Made by a program: the position numbers and the translations under genes. From an uncultured Eubacteriales bacterium (GTDB taxonomy: Bacteria; Bacillota_A; Clostridia; Christensenellales; Aristaeellaceae), in the NCBI GenBank assembly GCA_902766515.1, contig CACXEB010000186.1:1-16870 (forward strand): a DNA stretch of 16,870 nucleotides, read 5' to 3'. Each line of letters opens with the position of its first letter. Position 1 is the first letter of the stretch. The notes under the pieces are model-generated. The model was given only the letters and a program-made list of their open reading frames with translations. It searched no databases and was not told the origin of the DNA. This document shows positions 1 to 7,255 of the stretch, in pieces.

Positions 1-422
1 AAGTGCTCCCCCTGCGCCAGCCAGACCGCCAGCGGCGCGATGCACGCCGCGAACGCGCCCCATCCGCCCCAGTGCAGCCAGCGCTGAGCCTTCCGCTCCC
101 GGCGCATCGCGTCGGAGGGCCGGGCGACCCGGGCAGCGATCCGGTCGCGGGCCATCTCTGTATCCTTCCCGGGCGGATCCTCCGGGTCCTTCCGCGTCAT
201 CCACAGCCCGACGGCCAGCACGGCGGCGGTCACCCAGAACAATGGTTCCAGCGCCGCCAGCGTCCCCGCGACGCCCTCCGGCGTAAAGACCGGTTCCAGC
301 GGATTTTCCGCCTTCCGCGCCAGCCCCTCCCGGCACGTTCGGACCGCCGCGGCCGCCAGCAGCGCCGTCAAAAGGACGCACAAAACAGCCAGCACGACCC
401 GGCAGACTTTTTTCCAGTTCAT
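1..422 (-). CDS. Partial membrane protein of unknown function, running off the left edge
   Basis: An open frame of 140 codons with no stop before the window edge; the C-terminus lies outside. The start at 422 (MNWKKVC...) is preferred over the in-frame ATG at 428, because a GGTGGG stretch sits about 6 bases before 422 and only directly next to 428. Three hydrophobic stretches are visible: residues about 7-27, 58-76 and 118-136. They are separated by a charged, Arg-rich segment at about 78-115 that is probably cytoplasmic. Cysteines occur at residues 7, 15, 30 and 127, but no CXXC motif is visible. It reads the same way as the operon upstream of it but lies beyond a terminator hairpin, so it probably has its own transcript. 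I do not recognise the family with confidence. The overlapping plus-strand frame lacks membrane or domain character and is judged a shadow. Confidence 0.7.
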   Translation of the reverse strand, partial: MNWKKVCRVVLAVLCVLLTALLAAAAVRTCREGLARKAENPLEPVFTPEGVAGTLAALEPLFWVTAAVLAVGLWMTRKDPEDPPGKDTEMARDRIAARVARPSDAMRRERKAQRWLHWGGWGAFAACIAPLAVWLAQGEH

Positions 423-526
423 CCGCATCCCACCTTCATCCGCATGGATCCCGTCCGGGACCCGCCGGGTACAGGATAGCACAAAACCGCCTGAAAGAAA
501 AGGGCCGCCACAGAATGATACAGGAA

Positions 527-570
527 AGGAAGGACCCCACCGGGCCGCACGGCCCGGAAGGGTCCTTCCT
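527..570 (-). terminator. Long two-part hairpin terminator after the DUF4965 gene
   Basis: An 11-bp perfect outer stem (AGGAAGGACCC at 527-537 with GGGTCCTTCCT at 560-570) encloses a second stem (CCGGGCCG at 540-547 with CGGCCCGG at 550-557), with a 2 x 2 internal loop between them. It lies 36 bp beyond the stop codon of the minus-strand gene ending at 606. On the minus strand the hairpin is followed by TTTCCTG, a short and interrupted T stretch, so termination may be partial. It separates the four-gene unit from the left-edge membrane gene. Confidence 0.75.
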
Positions 571-605
571 GGTTCTGCTTTATCCTGGAAATCCGGTTTC
601 CCGGT

Positions 606-2570
606 TCATTGTTCAGGTATTTTTGTTCCTGCGTCCTGCCATCTCAAAAGCGGCATATACAGGCCGCCCTGCACGCTGCGGCCGATGAAGGCGACGTAGC
701 GGCCCGTTTTCGTGTCGTACCAGTCGGAAAAGGGCAGCCGGGTCGCGGTCGTCCGGAGGGTGTGCGCCAGCGGCGCGATCAACTGCCGGAACACGTCCGG
801 ATCCTGCGCCATGGACGCCGACCAGACCAGCCAGTCCGATTTGGTGTAGTCCGCGCGGGAGTCCAGCGGAAGGCCGTATTCGTTCATCCGGGCCAGGTAG
901 CTGCGGGTCTCTTTTTCATAGAATGACTGCGGGAGCAGGCCGAGGCCCAGCACGAGATCCCAGACCAGGTTGTACTTCATGCTCCAGCCGGTGCCGTCAA
1001 ACACCAGCGCCGTTCCTTCGTCCTTTTCGCACCGCGCGCGCCAGCTTTCCGCCATCTCCGCCGCGCGGCGCCGCCAGTCGGCCGCTTCCCCGCCCCGGCC
1101 CAGCCGGTCCAGCAGGCGCGCCCAGCAGGCGACGCCCACGATGGCCTTGGCGGACAGGTTGACGTTACGGGCCAGGTGGCCGGCGAAATCATCGGTGCAA
1201 AGCTGCTCGCCCGGGTCCTCGCCATAGCGGTCCAGGTAGCGCACCCATTTTTCCAGGAGCGGCGCGTACCGGCGGATCAATTCCTCCCCGGCGCCGAAGG
1301 AAGCGGCCGCTTCCAGCATGATGAGCATATTGCCGCACTCCTCCACGGGCATCTGGCCGCGCGGATCGTAAATATCCGCGCCCGCGGGGTACAGGTAATA
1401 GGGCGGCGGCGTCCACCCGTTGGGCAGGCCGCGCTTCGCGCCGTAGACCTGGCCGGTGGCATAAGGATAGCGCCCCACGTCGTGCGGCGCAAAGTCCTCC
1501 TGCCAGACCGGCATGGACGCGAACGCCAGCACGGGCCGGCACAGGGCGTTGACCAGCTCGGGGCAGAATTTCAGGAACAGCGGGATGGACGGATAGCTGA
1601 CGTCCACGGTGCCGATGCAGCCGTTGGAATCGTTTTCCTTGGACAGGAAGACCATTTCCCCGCCGGGCGCGGCGATCAGCTTGTGCGCCGCGAACGTGTG
1701 CCGCCAGGCTGCCGCCGCGATCAGGGCGTAATCCTCCCCGCCGATCCGCCGCGCCTCGGCCAGCACGCGCTCATCCAGCGCTTCGCAGGCGGCGTACAGC
1801 GCGTCGTGCCGGCCGGCAAAGTCCGCCATCGCCTCCGGCAGCGTCCTGCCGTCCCGCAGCCCCCAGGCCCCGCAGCAGGCGCCGAAATAGTTGATGGACG
1901 CGATATCGTCATAGCCAAGCATCAGGAAGCCGCAGACCGGCTGTTCCCCGACCCGCAGCTCCCTTCGGCAGCGCAGACCGTGGCTGTTTTCACAGCGGAC
2001 GCCGGCTTCGGAAGCCATGTACAGGTAGCCCCAGTCCATGGTCACATGATCCCCGGAATGGCCCAGCACGCGCTGCTGCGCCTGGCCGATGTACGCCATC
2101 TCCAGCCCGTTGCGGACGTATTCGTCCCCGGTCATCGGCGGCAGGATCTCCCCTTCGCAGCACAGCCGTGCGGACGCGTGGAAGTCCAGCCGGACCTCGT
2201 GCGCTTCCCCGTCCAGGGACCGGAGGGCATAATCCAGGAAGGTGACCGGCGTCGACAGCGCGTCCAGGTCGTCCGGCAGCGCGGGCGACCAGAAGACAAC
2301 CGTCAGCTCCACGCCGCCCGCGGCCATCACGCTGACCGTGCGGGTCGGCGTGACGCGCAGGGAAACCGTGCGCATGGCGGGCCGGGAGCTCTGGCCCAGA
2401 TAGCAGTATTCCCTGCCGTCGATCCGGAGGTGGCCGTCCAGCGGCTTGGGCACGCCCGACCAGTGAATGGTCCCGGCGGCATTCAGGGCATCCCCCGGGA
2501 GCCATACGGAGAAGTAAGGATCGTTGGCAATCAGCGGCAGCGCGGGCAGGCGGTCAATCGTCTGTGTCAT
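606..2570 (-). CDS. DUF4965/DUF1793 (glutaminase A-like) family protein
   Basis: A 654-residue protein with the full layout of the DUF4964-DUF5127-DUF4965-DUF1793 family that includes fungal glutaminase A and many gut bacterial homologues. Landmarks, in order: IANDPYFSVW near the N-terminus; SKENDSNGCIGTVDVSYPS (310-328); FAPHDVGRYPYATGQVYG (360-377); MPVEECGNM (407-415); TDDFAGHLA (459-467); WSMKYNLVWD (529-538); PFSDWYDTKTGR (613-624). The C-terminal half is expected to fold as an (alpha/alpha)6 barrel as in glycoside hydrolases. The start at 2570 follows GGGAGGAATCACGCC; the longer frame to 2648 has no such site and would overlap the upstream gene. No signal peptide is visible, so it should act in the cytoplasm, unlike the secreted fungal enzymes. 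The true substrate is unknown; 'glutaminase' may be only a historical label. It is the last gene of a four-gene unit, 43 bp after the flavin-reductase-like gene. Confidence 0.9.
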   Translation of the reverse strand: MTQTIDRLPALPLIANDPYFSVWLPGDALNAAGTIHWSGVPKPLDGHLRIDGREYCYLGQSSRPAMRTVSLRVTPTRTVSVMAAGGVELTVVFWSPALPDDLDALSTPVTFLDYALRSLDGEAHEVRLDFHASARLCCEGEILPPMTGDEYVRNGLEMAYIGQAQQRVLGHSGDHVTMDWGYLYMASEAGVRCENSHGLRCRRELRVGEQPVCGFLMLGYDDIASINYFGACCGAWGLRDGRTLPEAMADFAGRHDALYAACEALDERVLAEARRIGGEDYALIAAAAWRHTFAAHKLIAAPGGEMVFLSKENDSNGCIGTVDVSYPSIPLFLKFCPELVNALCRPVLAFASMPVWQEDFAPHDVGRYPYATGQVYGAKRGLPNGWTPPPYYLYPAGADIYDPRGQMPVEECGNMLIMLEAAASFGAGEELIRRYAPLLEKWVRYLDRYGEDPGEQLCTDDFAGHLARNVNLSAKAIVGVACWARLLDRLGRGGEAADWRRRAAEMAESWRARCEKDEGTALVFDGTGWSMKYNLVWDLVLGLGLLPQSFYEKETRSYLARMNEYGLPLDSRADYTKSDWLVWSASMAQDPDVFRQLIAPLAHTLRTTATRLPFSDWYDTKTGRYVAFIGRSVQGGLYMPLLRWQDAGTKIPEQ

Positions 2571-2613
2571 GGCGTGATTCCTCCCTGTAATGAATCTGCA
2601 GTTTTTCACGGCA

Positions 2614-3210
2614 TCATTCCCGGTTCTCCCTGGAGATTTCCGGCGCAAAGTCCCCGATCTTTCCCAGCAGGCGGCCGATGCTGTGGTACTTTCCCGAATA
2701 GATCACCGGGTCCAGGGGCGGCAGCTCCACGTCGAACGCGTCGGCGAAGTCCAGCCGCTCGTCCATCTGGATATTCCGGATCCTGCAGAAGAAGGTAGTG
2801 GAGCGGCCGGTCTGCATCGACTGCGCGACCTCGCACTCATACACCCAGCGGCTGGCGTCCAGCACCGGCACGTCCAGCGCCGCGCCGCGGCTGACGCCGC
2901 AGGGCACGCTGTCCTTCCGCCTGTCGTCGGCGTGGCGGGTGCCGAAATAGTCCATCAGCGGCAGCATGTCGACGCTGACCAGGTGGACGCTCAGCAGGCC
3001 CGTCCGCTCCACGTTCCGCTTGGTCCGCTTGGTGCCGAACATGCTGATGACCAGCATGTAACCGTCGTCCGGCCCGGTGGTCGCGCTCACCCAGGTGATC
3101 GGCGCGAAATTGGGCGACCCGTCCTCGTTGCGGGTACCGATGATGAACGCCGGCTGCACGCACATGGAAAAGACGGGCGCGACGTTTTTCCTCCTGACGG
3201 ATTCCATCAT
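2614..3210 (-). CDS. Flavin-reductase-like (FMN-binding split-barrel) protein
   Basis: A 198-residue protein resembling the flavin reductase-like domain family: an early beta-rich segment (NVAPVFSMCVQPAFIIGTRN), then PNFAPITWVSATTG, then MLVISMFGTKRTKRNVERTG and a LLSVHLVS strand. This order matches FMN-binding split-barrel proteins, in which the segment before 'T.RN' contacts the flavin phosphate. Such proteins bind FMN and act as flavin reductases or oxidoreductases; many clostridial members have no known substrate. The start at 3210 is supported by GGGAGG seven bases upstream (ATG at 3207 is an alternative); an upstream in-frame ATG at 3312 lies inside the preceding gene. It follows the phosphoesterase gene by 37 bp and precedes the DUF4965 gene by 43 bp, so it is very likely co-transcribed with both. 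No membrane segment or signal peptide is seen. Confidence 0.8.
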   Translation of the reverse strand: MMESVRRKNVAPVFSMCVQPAFIIGTRNEDGSPNFAPITWVSATTGPDDGYMLVISMFGTKRTKRNVERTGLLSVHLVSVDMLPLMDYFGTRHADDRRKDSVPCGVSRGAALDVPVLDASRWVYECEVAQSMQTGRSTTFFCRIRNIQMDERLDFADAFDVELPPLDPVIYSGKYHSIGRLLGKIGDFAPEISRENRE

Positions 3211-3247
3211 GATTTTTCCTCCCGGCTGCGGTGAGCCTGAAAACGGA

Positions 3248-4138
3248 TCAGTTGATCCGGATGATCTGCTCGTACAGCAGACAGCCCTTTTCAAGCACAG
3301 GGCGGTTGTCATGCAGATGGCCGTAGAACCACCGGTCGTATTTCATGGCATGCTTCAGCGACTCCAGGTACCGGTTCAGCTCATCGATGTCCTCATAACC
3401 AAGGTACAGTTTATCGGACGCCGGGGCGTCGTGCGTGAACACAAAGTCGATCCGCCCATGCCGATCCATGAAGGAAGCGATGTTCCGGCGCCCAAGTTCC
3501 ATCTCCTCCCGGGACGGCATCTCAGCGTCCCACCAGGAAAGCCCCCTGACCCGGATCATGCCGCTGCGCCAGATCCGGTACTCACTTTTGAAGGCATCCT
3601 CGCTTGAAAAATCGGCCGGATCCATGATCCCGTCCTGAATATCATGGCTCCGCGCGCCGCCGAACGCAAAGCAGTACCTGCCGTCGATGGAGAAGATCTC
3701 CCCGCGTTCCAGCATCAGCACAGACGGCCGCAGCACCCGGACATGGCCGCCATGCCATTCTTCGCGCGGATACCCGCGGCGCAGCTTCTCTTTTTCCTCC
3801 GGCGGCATCTTCGCATAGAACCATGAGCTGAGCAGCCGGTCATTGGCGCACCCAGTCAGACGGTCGTAGTTCTCATGATTGCCCGGGACGAAGAGCGTCG
3901 TGAAGGGCTTCTGTTCCAGCCAGTCCAGCCCGGCTTTTTCGGCGGGCGATTCCTGAACACGGAAACGATCCGTATCCCACACCCCGCCGAAATCGCCGCA
4001 TATGATCACATAGTCCTCTTTGCCCATTTCTTTCTGCTCCGGAAAAGAGGCCGTATTGAGCCTGCGCATATACCCGTCAATGGAATACATGCCGTGCGGC
4101 TGGATCCCATGCGTGTCCCCCGTCACATACATCGCCAT
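3248..4138 (-). CDS. Calcineurin-like metallophosphoesterase
   Basis: A 296-residue protein with all five motifs of the calcineurin-like metallophosphoesterase fold: GDTHG (7-11), GDFGGVW (48-54), GNHEN (86-90), THDAP (235-239) and GHLHDN (273-278). These supply the Asp, His and Asn ligands of a two-metal centre that hydrolyses phosphomonoesters or phosphodiesters; the substrate cannot be read from the sequence. The start at 4138 (MAMYVTGDTHG) is chosen because GGGGAGGA lies seven to eight bases before it; an in-frame ATG at 4162 would place that site inside the coding sequence. No signal peptide is present, so a cytoplasmic nucleotide, nucleic acid or small-molecule phosphatase is likely. 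It begins 33 bp after the radical SAM gene and is followed 37 bp later by the flavin-reductase-like gene, consistent with one transcript. Confidence 0.88.
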   Translation of the reverse strand: MAMYVTGDTHGIQPHGMYSIDGYMRRLNTASFPEQKEMGKEDYVIICGDFGGVWDTDRFRVQESPAEKAGLDWLEQKPFTTLFVPGNHENYDRLTGCANDRLLSSWFYAKMPPEEKEKLRRGYPREEWHGGHVRVLRPSVLMLERGEIFSIDGRYCFAFGGARSHDIQDGIMDPADFSSEDAFKSEYRIWRSGMIRVRGLSWWDAEMPSREEMELGRRNIASFMDRHGRIDFVFTHDAPASDKLYLGYEDIDELNRYLESLKHAMKYDRWFYGHLHDNRPVLEKGCLLYEQIIRIN

Positions 4139-4171
4139 GCCGTCTTCCTCCCCTTTTTTCACGAAGGCCGG

Positions 4172-5044
4172 TCACAGGAAGCTCAGCTGCCGGTACTTTT
4201 CCGGCAGCCGGCCCATATAATCGAAGCATTCCTCCGGCCGGCACATCATCCCATGCCGCCCGCAGAAGGATTGGAACAGCGCCATCAGCCCGGCCCGGCG
4301 GGGGCTGGGCACCTCGTAGGCGCTCCCGTACGTCCGGATATACCGGTCCTTCAGTCCCGGGAAATGCCTGTCCAGCGCCGCGTAGTAGTATTCCCGGTCC
4401 CCCTCCCGCAGCGTGAGCCCCATGTCGAAGCAGATGATGCCCCTGACCCCTGCCTCGGCGCACGCTTCCAGGATCGCCGTCACGTTTTCGTCCGTATCGT
4501 TGATAAACGGCAGGATCGGTGTCAGCCAGACCACGGTCGGGATGCCGCGCCGCCGCATCTCCATGAGCACCTCAACGCGGCGCCTGGTATTGCACACATG
4601 GGGCTCGACGATCCCGCACAGCGCGTCGTCCCAGGTGGTCAGGGTGATCTGGACGACGCATTTCGCGTTCCGGTTGATTTCGTCCAGCAGGTCGATGTCC
4701 CGCAGGATCAGGTCGGACTTCGTCTGCACCGCGGCGCCGAACCCGTGGTCCCGGATGATCTCCAGGCACCGCCGGGTCAGGCCGAGCTCCTTTTCACAGT
4801 GCATATACGGGTCCGACATGGATCCCGTGCCGATCATGCCCGCCTGCCGCTTGGACGCAAGCGCCCGCTCCAGCAATTCCGGGGCGTTGCGCTTGACTTC
4901 GATGTCTTCAAAGGCATGCGTGAACCGGTAGCATTTGCTTCGGCTGTCGCAGTAAATGCATCCGTGGGTACAGCCGCGGTAGATGTTCATGCCGAAACGG
5001 CCCTTGCTCCCCGTCAGGATGCCCTTCGCGTCCACATAATGCAT
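4172..5044 (-). CDS. SPL-like radical SAM protein
   Basis: A 290-residue protein with the radical SAM cluster motif CTHGCIYC (Cys25, Cys29, Cys32), preceded by MNIYRG and followed by DSRSKCYR. The segments GTGSMSDPY and WLTPILPFINDTDEN resemble the spore-photoproduct-lyase-like (SplB-related) radical SAM branch. The cluster cysteines should bind a [4Fe-4S] cluster that cleaves S-adenosylmethionine to a 5'-deoxyadenosyl radical. True SplB repairs a DNA thymine dimer; this protein is shorter and its substrate is unknown. It may instead match proteins annotated as the 'radical SAM mobile pair', which I cannot verify here. The start at 5044 has GGGAGGA seven bases upstream; the open frame continues to 5248 but would run through the terminator at 5191-5215. 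It is the first gene of a four-gene unit. No convincing sigma-A promoter was found in 5045-5190. Confidence 0.85.
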   Translation of the reverse strand: MHYVDAKGILTGSKGRFGMNIYRGCTHGCIYCDSRSKCYRFTHAFEDIEVKRNAPELLERALASKRQAGMIGTGSMSDPYMHCEKELGLTRRCLEIIRDHGFGAAVQTKSDLILRDIDLLDEINRNAKCVVQITLTTWDDALCGIVEPHVCNTRRRVEVLMEMRRRGIPTVVWLTPILPFINDTDENVTAILEACAEAGVRGIICFDMGLTLREGDREYYYAALDRHFPGLKDRYIRTYGSAYEVPSPRRAGLMALFQSFCGRHGMMCRPEECFDYMGRLPEKYRQLSFL

Positions 5045-5190
5045 GCAGGATCCTCCCGGCTGAACTCCGCTGAAATCGCTGCTCCGCGGAAACAGCCTGA
5101 TGTGCGGAATAATTCGCCGGGCCGCGCCATCTTCCTGCCGCATGCGCGGGCAATTTGCGAAAGGTACGCCTGCGATTGCAAACCGGACGT

Positions 5191-5215
5191 GAAAAACCCG
5201 GCCGTCAGGCCGGGT
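5191..5215 (-). terminator. Intrinsic terminator of the sugar uptake operon
   Basis: A perfect 8-bp GC-rich stem (ACCCGGCC at 5196-5203 with GGCCGGGT at 5208-5215) with a four-base loop is followed on the minus strand by a run of Ts (GGGTTTTTCACG). It lies 36 bp beyond the stop codon of the GH88 gene, so it should end the transcript from the solute-binding protein through GH88 and separate it from the radical SAM unit. Confidence 0.9.
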
Positions 5216-5251
5216 CATCAGGAAGGCATATCCGGGACGGATCCGCACCGC

Positions 5252-6376
5252 TCACCAGAACAGGAAATCGTCTCCCTTGAGCCGGAGGATCGCTTCCGTA
5301 AAGAAGAAATCGGCGTAGATCATCGCGATATTGTGGTCGCTGCCGTGATAGGAGCCGGCGCAGCGGGTCAGGAGGGCGGGCGAATCGCCGCTCCAGTCCG
5401 CACAGCCGGCGTCCAGCGCCTTGAGCAGGGACACCGCCGCGTCAAAATACGGCTGTTCCCCCGTCTGCCGGGCCAGCTCCAACAGGCCGCAGGCGGCGAT
5501 CGCGCCGGCGCAGGCGTCCTTCAGATCATCCCCTGCCGGCTGGCGGAAATCGCAGCGCGGGATCCAGTCCCCGCGCACCTGGCTGATGAAATATCCGGCC
5601 ACCCGGCGGGCGGTCTCCAGGTACGCCTGCTTCCCGGTATGGAGGGCGCTCAGGGCGAATCCATAGAGGGCCCAGGCCTGGCCCCTGCTCCAGGAGGAGC
5701 CGGGGGCATACCCCTGCCCGGCGGGGATGTCGCGCACCGCCAGCGTATCGGGATCGAAGACCACGATATGGCTGCAGCTGCCGTCCTCCCGGACGAAGTG
5801 CCGCATCGCGGTATCCGCGTGGGCCATCGCGATCTTCCTGAAGCGCGGATCGCCCGTGAAATCGCTGGCCCAGTAGAGCAGGTTCAGGTTCATCATGCAG
5901 TCGATGATGGCCCAGCCGGTCCAGTCCCCGTTCCACGCGCGGATGAAGCCCGCGGGATTGAAGCGGCCGGCCAGCAGGTTTGCCGCCAGCAGCGTCCGCT
6001 TGCGGCTCAGGTCGTTGCCCGTCAGGCGGAAATCCGCGCCGGAGGAGATCAGCCACATGAAGCCCACGTCGTGGTGCAGGTGGTCAAAGTCCCGGAACGC
6101 CCCGTCCAGCATGTTTTCGGCGCGCTCCGCCTCCCGGCGGTAGGCATTTTCGCCGGTCAGGCGGTACATCGCCCACATCAGGCCCGGCCAGAAGCCGTTG
6201 GTCCACCAGCAGATGCCGTCAAAAGGGCCCGGCGCCCACGCGCCGTCCTTCACCGTGTACGGAATAAAGTCCAGGCCCTCCGCTTTCTTCAGGGCGAAGG
6301 CCATCTTGGCCTTCAGGCCTTCCGCCGCGCGGTCCGCGAAACCGGCGCAGGACCGTCTCATCTCATCAAATTTCAT
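5252..6376 (-). CDS. GH88-type unsaturated glucuronyl hydrolase
   Basis: A 374-residue protein of glycoside hydrolase family 88, an (alpha/alpha)6 barrel enzyme that hydrates the 4,5 double bond of the unsaturated uronic acid left by polysaccharide lyases and so releases it from an oligosaccharide. Features visible: WWTNGFWPG (57-65), HHDVGF with Asp103, Asp159 in WAIIDCMMNLNLLYWA, His203, Gln221 in GQGYAPG, and SWSRGQAWALYGF (Trp229, Arg231, Trp235). By spacing these match, from memory, His87/Asp88, Asp149, His193, Gln211, Trp219, Arg221 and Trp225 of Bacillus UGL, so the enzyme should be active. No signal peptide: it acts on imported sugars in the cytoplasm. The ATG lies six bases after the permease stop, with a weak GAAAGG site overlapping that end, suggesting translational coupling. 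Family 105 is a less likely alternative. Confidence 0.9.
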   Translation of the reverse strand: MKFDEMRRSCAGFADRAAEGLKAKMAFALKKAEGLDFIPYTVKDGAWAPGPFDGICWWTNGFWPGLMWAMYRLTGENAYRREAERAENMLDGAFRDFDHLHHDVGFMWLISSGADFRLTGNDLSRKRTLLAANLLAGRFNPAGFIRAWNGDWTGWAIIDCMMNLNLLYWASDFTGDPRFRKIAMAHADTAMRHFVREDGSCSHIVVFDPDTLAVRDIPAGQGYAPGSSWSRGQAWALYGFALSALHTGKQAYLETARRVAGYFISQVRGDWIPRCDFRQPAGDDLKDACAGAIAACGLLELARQTGEQPYFDAAVSLLKALDAGCADWSGDSPALLTRCAGSYHGSDHNIAMIYADFFFTEAILRLKGDDFLFW

Positions 6377-6382
6377 ATCCCG

Positions 6383-7255
6383 TCAGCCTTTCGCCGCGCC
6401 GGCCGTAATGCCCTTCACAAAGTATCCCTGCAGGGCGAAGAACACGATCAGGATCGGCACGATGCCGCACACCACGCCGGAAAACACGATGTCCCAGCGG
6501 CTGGACAGCTCGCCCGCGAAGCGGTAGATCTCCACGTTGATGGTCTTCGCGCCTGTCGAGGGGAGCACCAGCGAGGGCATCAGGTAGTCGTTCCAGATGC
6601 CCAGGCCGTTCAGGATCACCATGGAGGCGGTGCAGGGCTTGAGCAGCGGGAAGACGATCTGCCAGAAGGTGCGCAGGGACGAGCAGCCGTCGATGTGGGC
6701 CGCCTCCTCGATCTCCCGCGGAATGCCGGAGACGAAGGATGTGAACAGCAGCGTGCCGAAGCCGGTCGCCCCGGCGATATAGATGACCACCGGCCCGGCC
6801 AGTGTCCCGAAGATCCCGACCGTGTTGAGCTCACGGAAGAGGGCCACCATGTAGGCCTGGAAGGGGATCATCATGCCCGCCAGGAAAAACGTGTAGATCG
6901 CCGTGGACAGCCTGTTCTGCGTGCGGGCGATGCCGTAGGCGCCCATCGGGATGATCAGGATGATCAGGCACTCGGACACCACCGTCAGAAACACGCTGTT
7001 GAAAAACGCCTTCGGGAAGTCGGTCTTCGCGAACAGGTACTCAAAGCCGCCGGTATAGAAGCCGCTGGGCAGGGCCAGGGGATTCTTCAGGATCTCGCCG
7101 TTGGTCTTGAACGCGGACATGAAGCTGATCAGCATCGGGGCGAGAAACAGGCACGCCAGCAGGATCAGCGCCGCCAGCAGCGCGATGTGGCCGGGCTTGA
7201 CGCGCTCCGCCCTGTACCGGGCGTCCTTTTCCTTCTTCGTCTTGACAGCCTGCAT
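6383..7255 (-). CDS. Carbohydrate ABC transporter permease (MalG type)
   Basis: A 290-residue inner-membrane permease of the carbohydrate uptake class. It has a basic cytoplasmic N-terminus, a first membrane helix at about 23-45, several further helices, and the EAA loop EEAAHIDGCSSLRTFWQIVF followed by PLLKP (183-207), which docks the ATPase. The length is normal for MalG-like partners. The start at 7255 shares one base with the stop of the upstream permease (TAATG), a classic coupling of two permeases made in equal amounts. The GH88 gene follows six bases later. No ATPase gene is in the window, so a shared MsmX-type ATPase is expected to energise it (inference). Confidence 0.93.
   Translation of the reverse strand: MQAVKTKKEKDARYRAERVKPGHIALLAALILLACLFLAPMLISFMSAFKTNGEILKNPLALPSGFYTGGFEYLFAKTDFPKAFFNSVFLTVVSECLIILIIPMGAYGIARTQNRLSTAIYTFFLAGMMIPFQAYMVALFRELNTVGIFGTLAGPVVIYIAGATGFGTLLFTSFVSGIPREIEEAAHIDGCSSLRTFWQIVFPLLKPCTASMVILNGLGIWNDYLMPSLVLPSTGAKTINVEIYRFAGELSSRWDIVFSGVVCGIVPILIVFFALQGYFVKGITAGAAKG

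Noticed and set aside
473..478. A possible -10 (TATCCT on the minus strand) for the left-edge gene
   Set aside because: There is no acceptable -35 at the right distance and the hexamer is two bases from consensus.
3..479. A plus-strand open frame of 158 codons at the left edge
   Set aside because: The product is Arg/Pro/Gln-rich without hydrophobic or domain structure, while the opposite strand gives a plausible membrane protein with a good start site.
1176..2798. A plus-strand open frame of 540 codons
   Set aside because: It is antisense to the DUF4965 gene, whose conserved motifs are clear; the translation is rich in Arg, Gly, Pro and Gln with no recognisable fold.
4172..5044. Calling the radical SAM protein a genuine spore photoproduct lyase
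   Set aside because: It is about 50 residues shorter than typical SplB and its neighbours are not sporulation or DNA-repair genes; only the general SPL-like branch is supported.
5045..5190. Possible promoter for the radical SAM unit
   Set aside because: TTGCAA occurs on the minus strand but no -10 lies 16-18 bases after it; a promoter must exist somewhere here, but I cannot place it.
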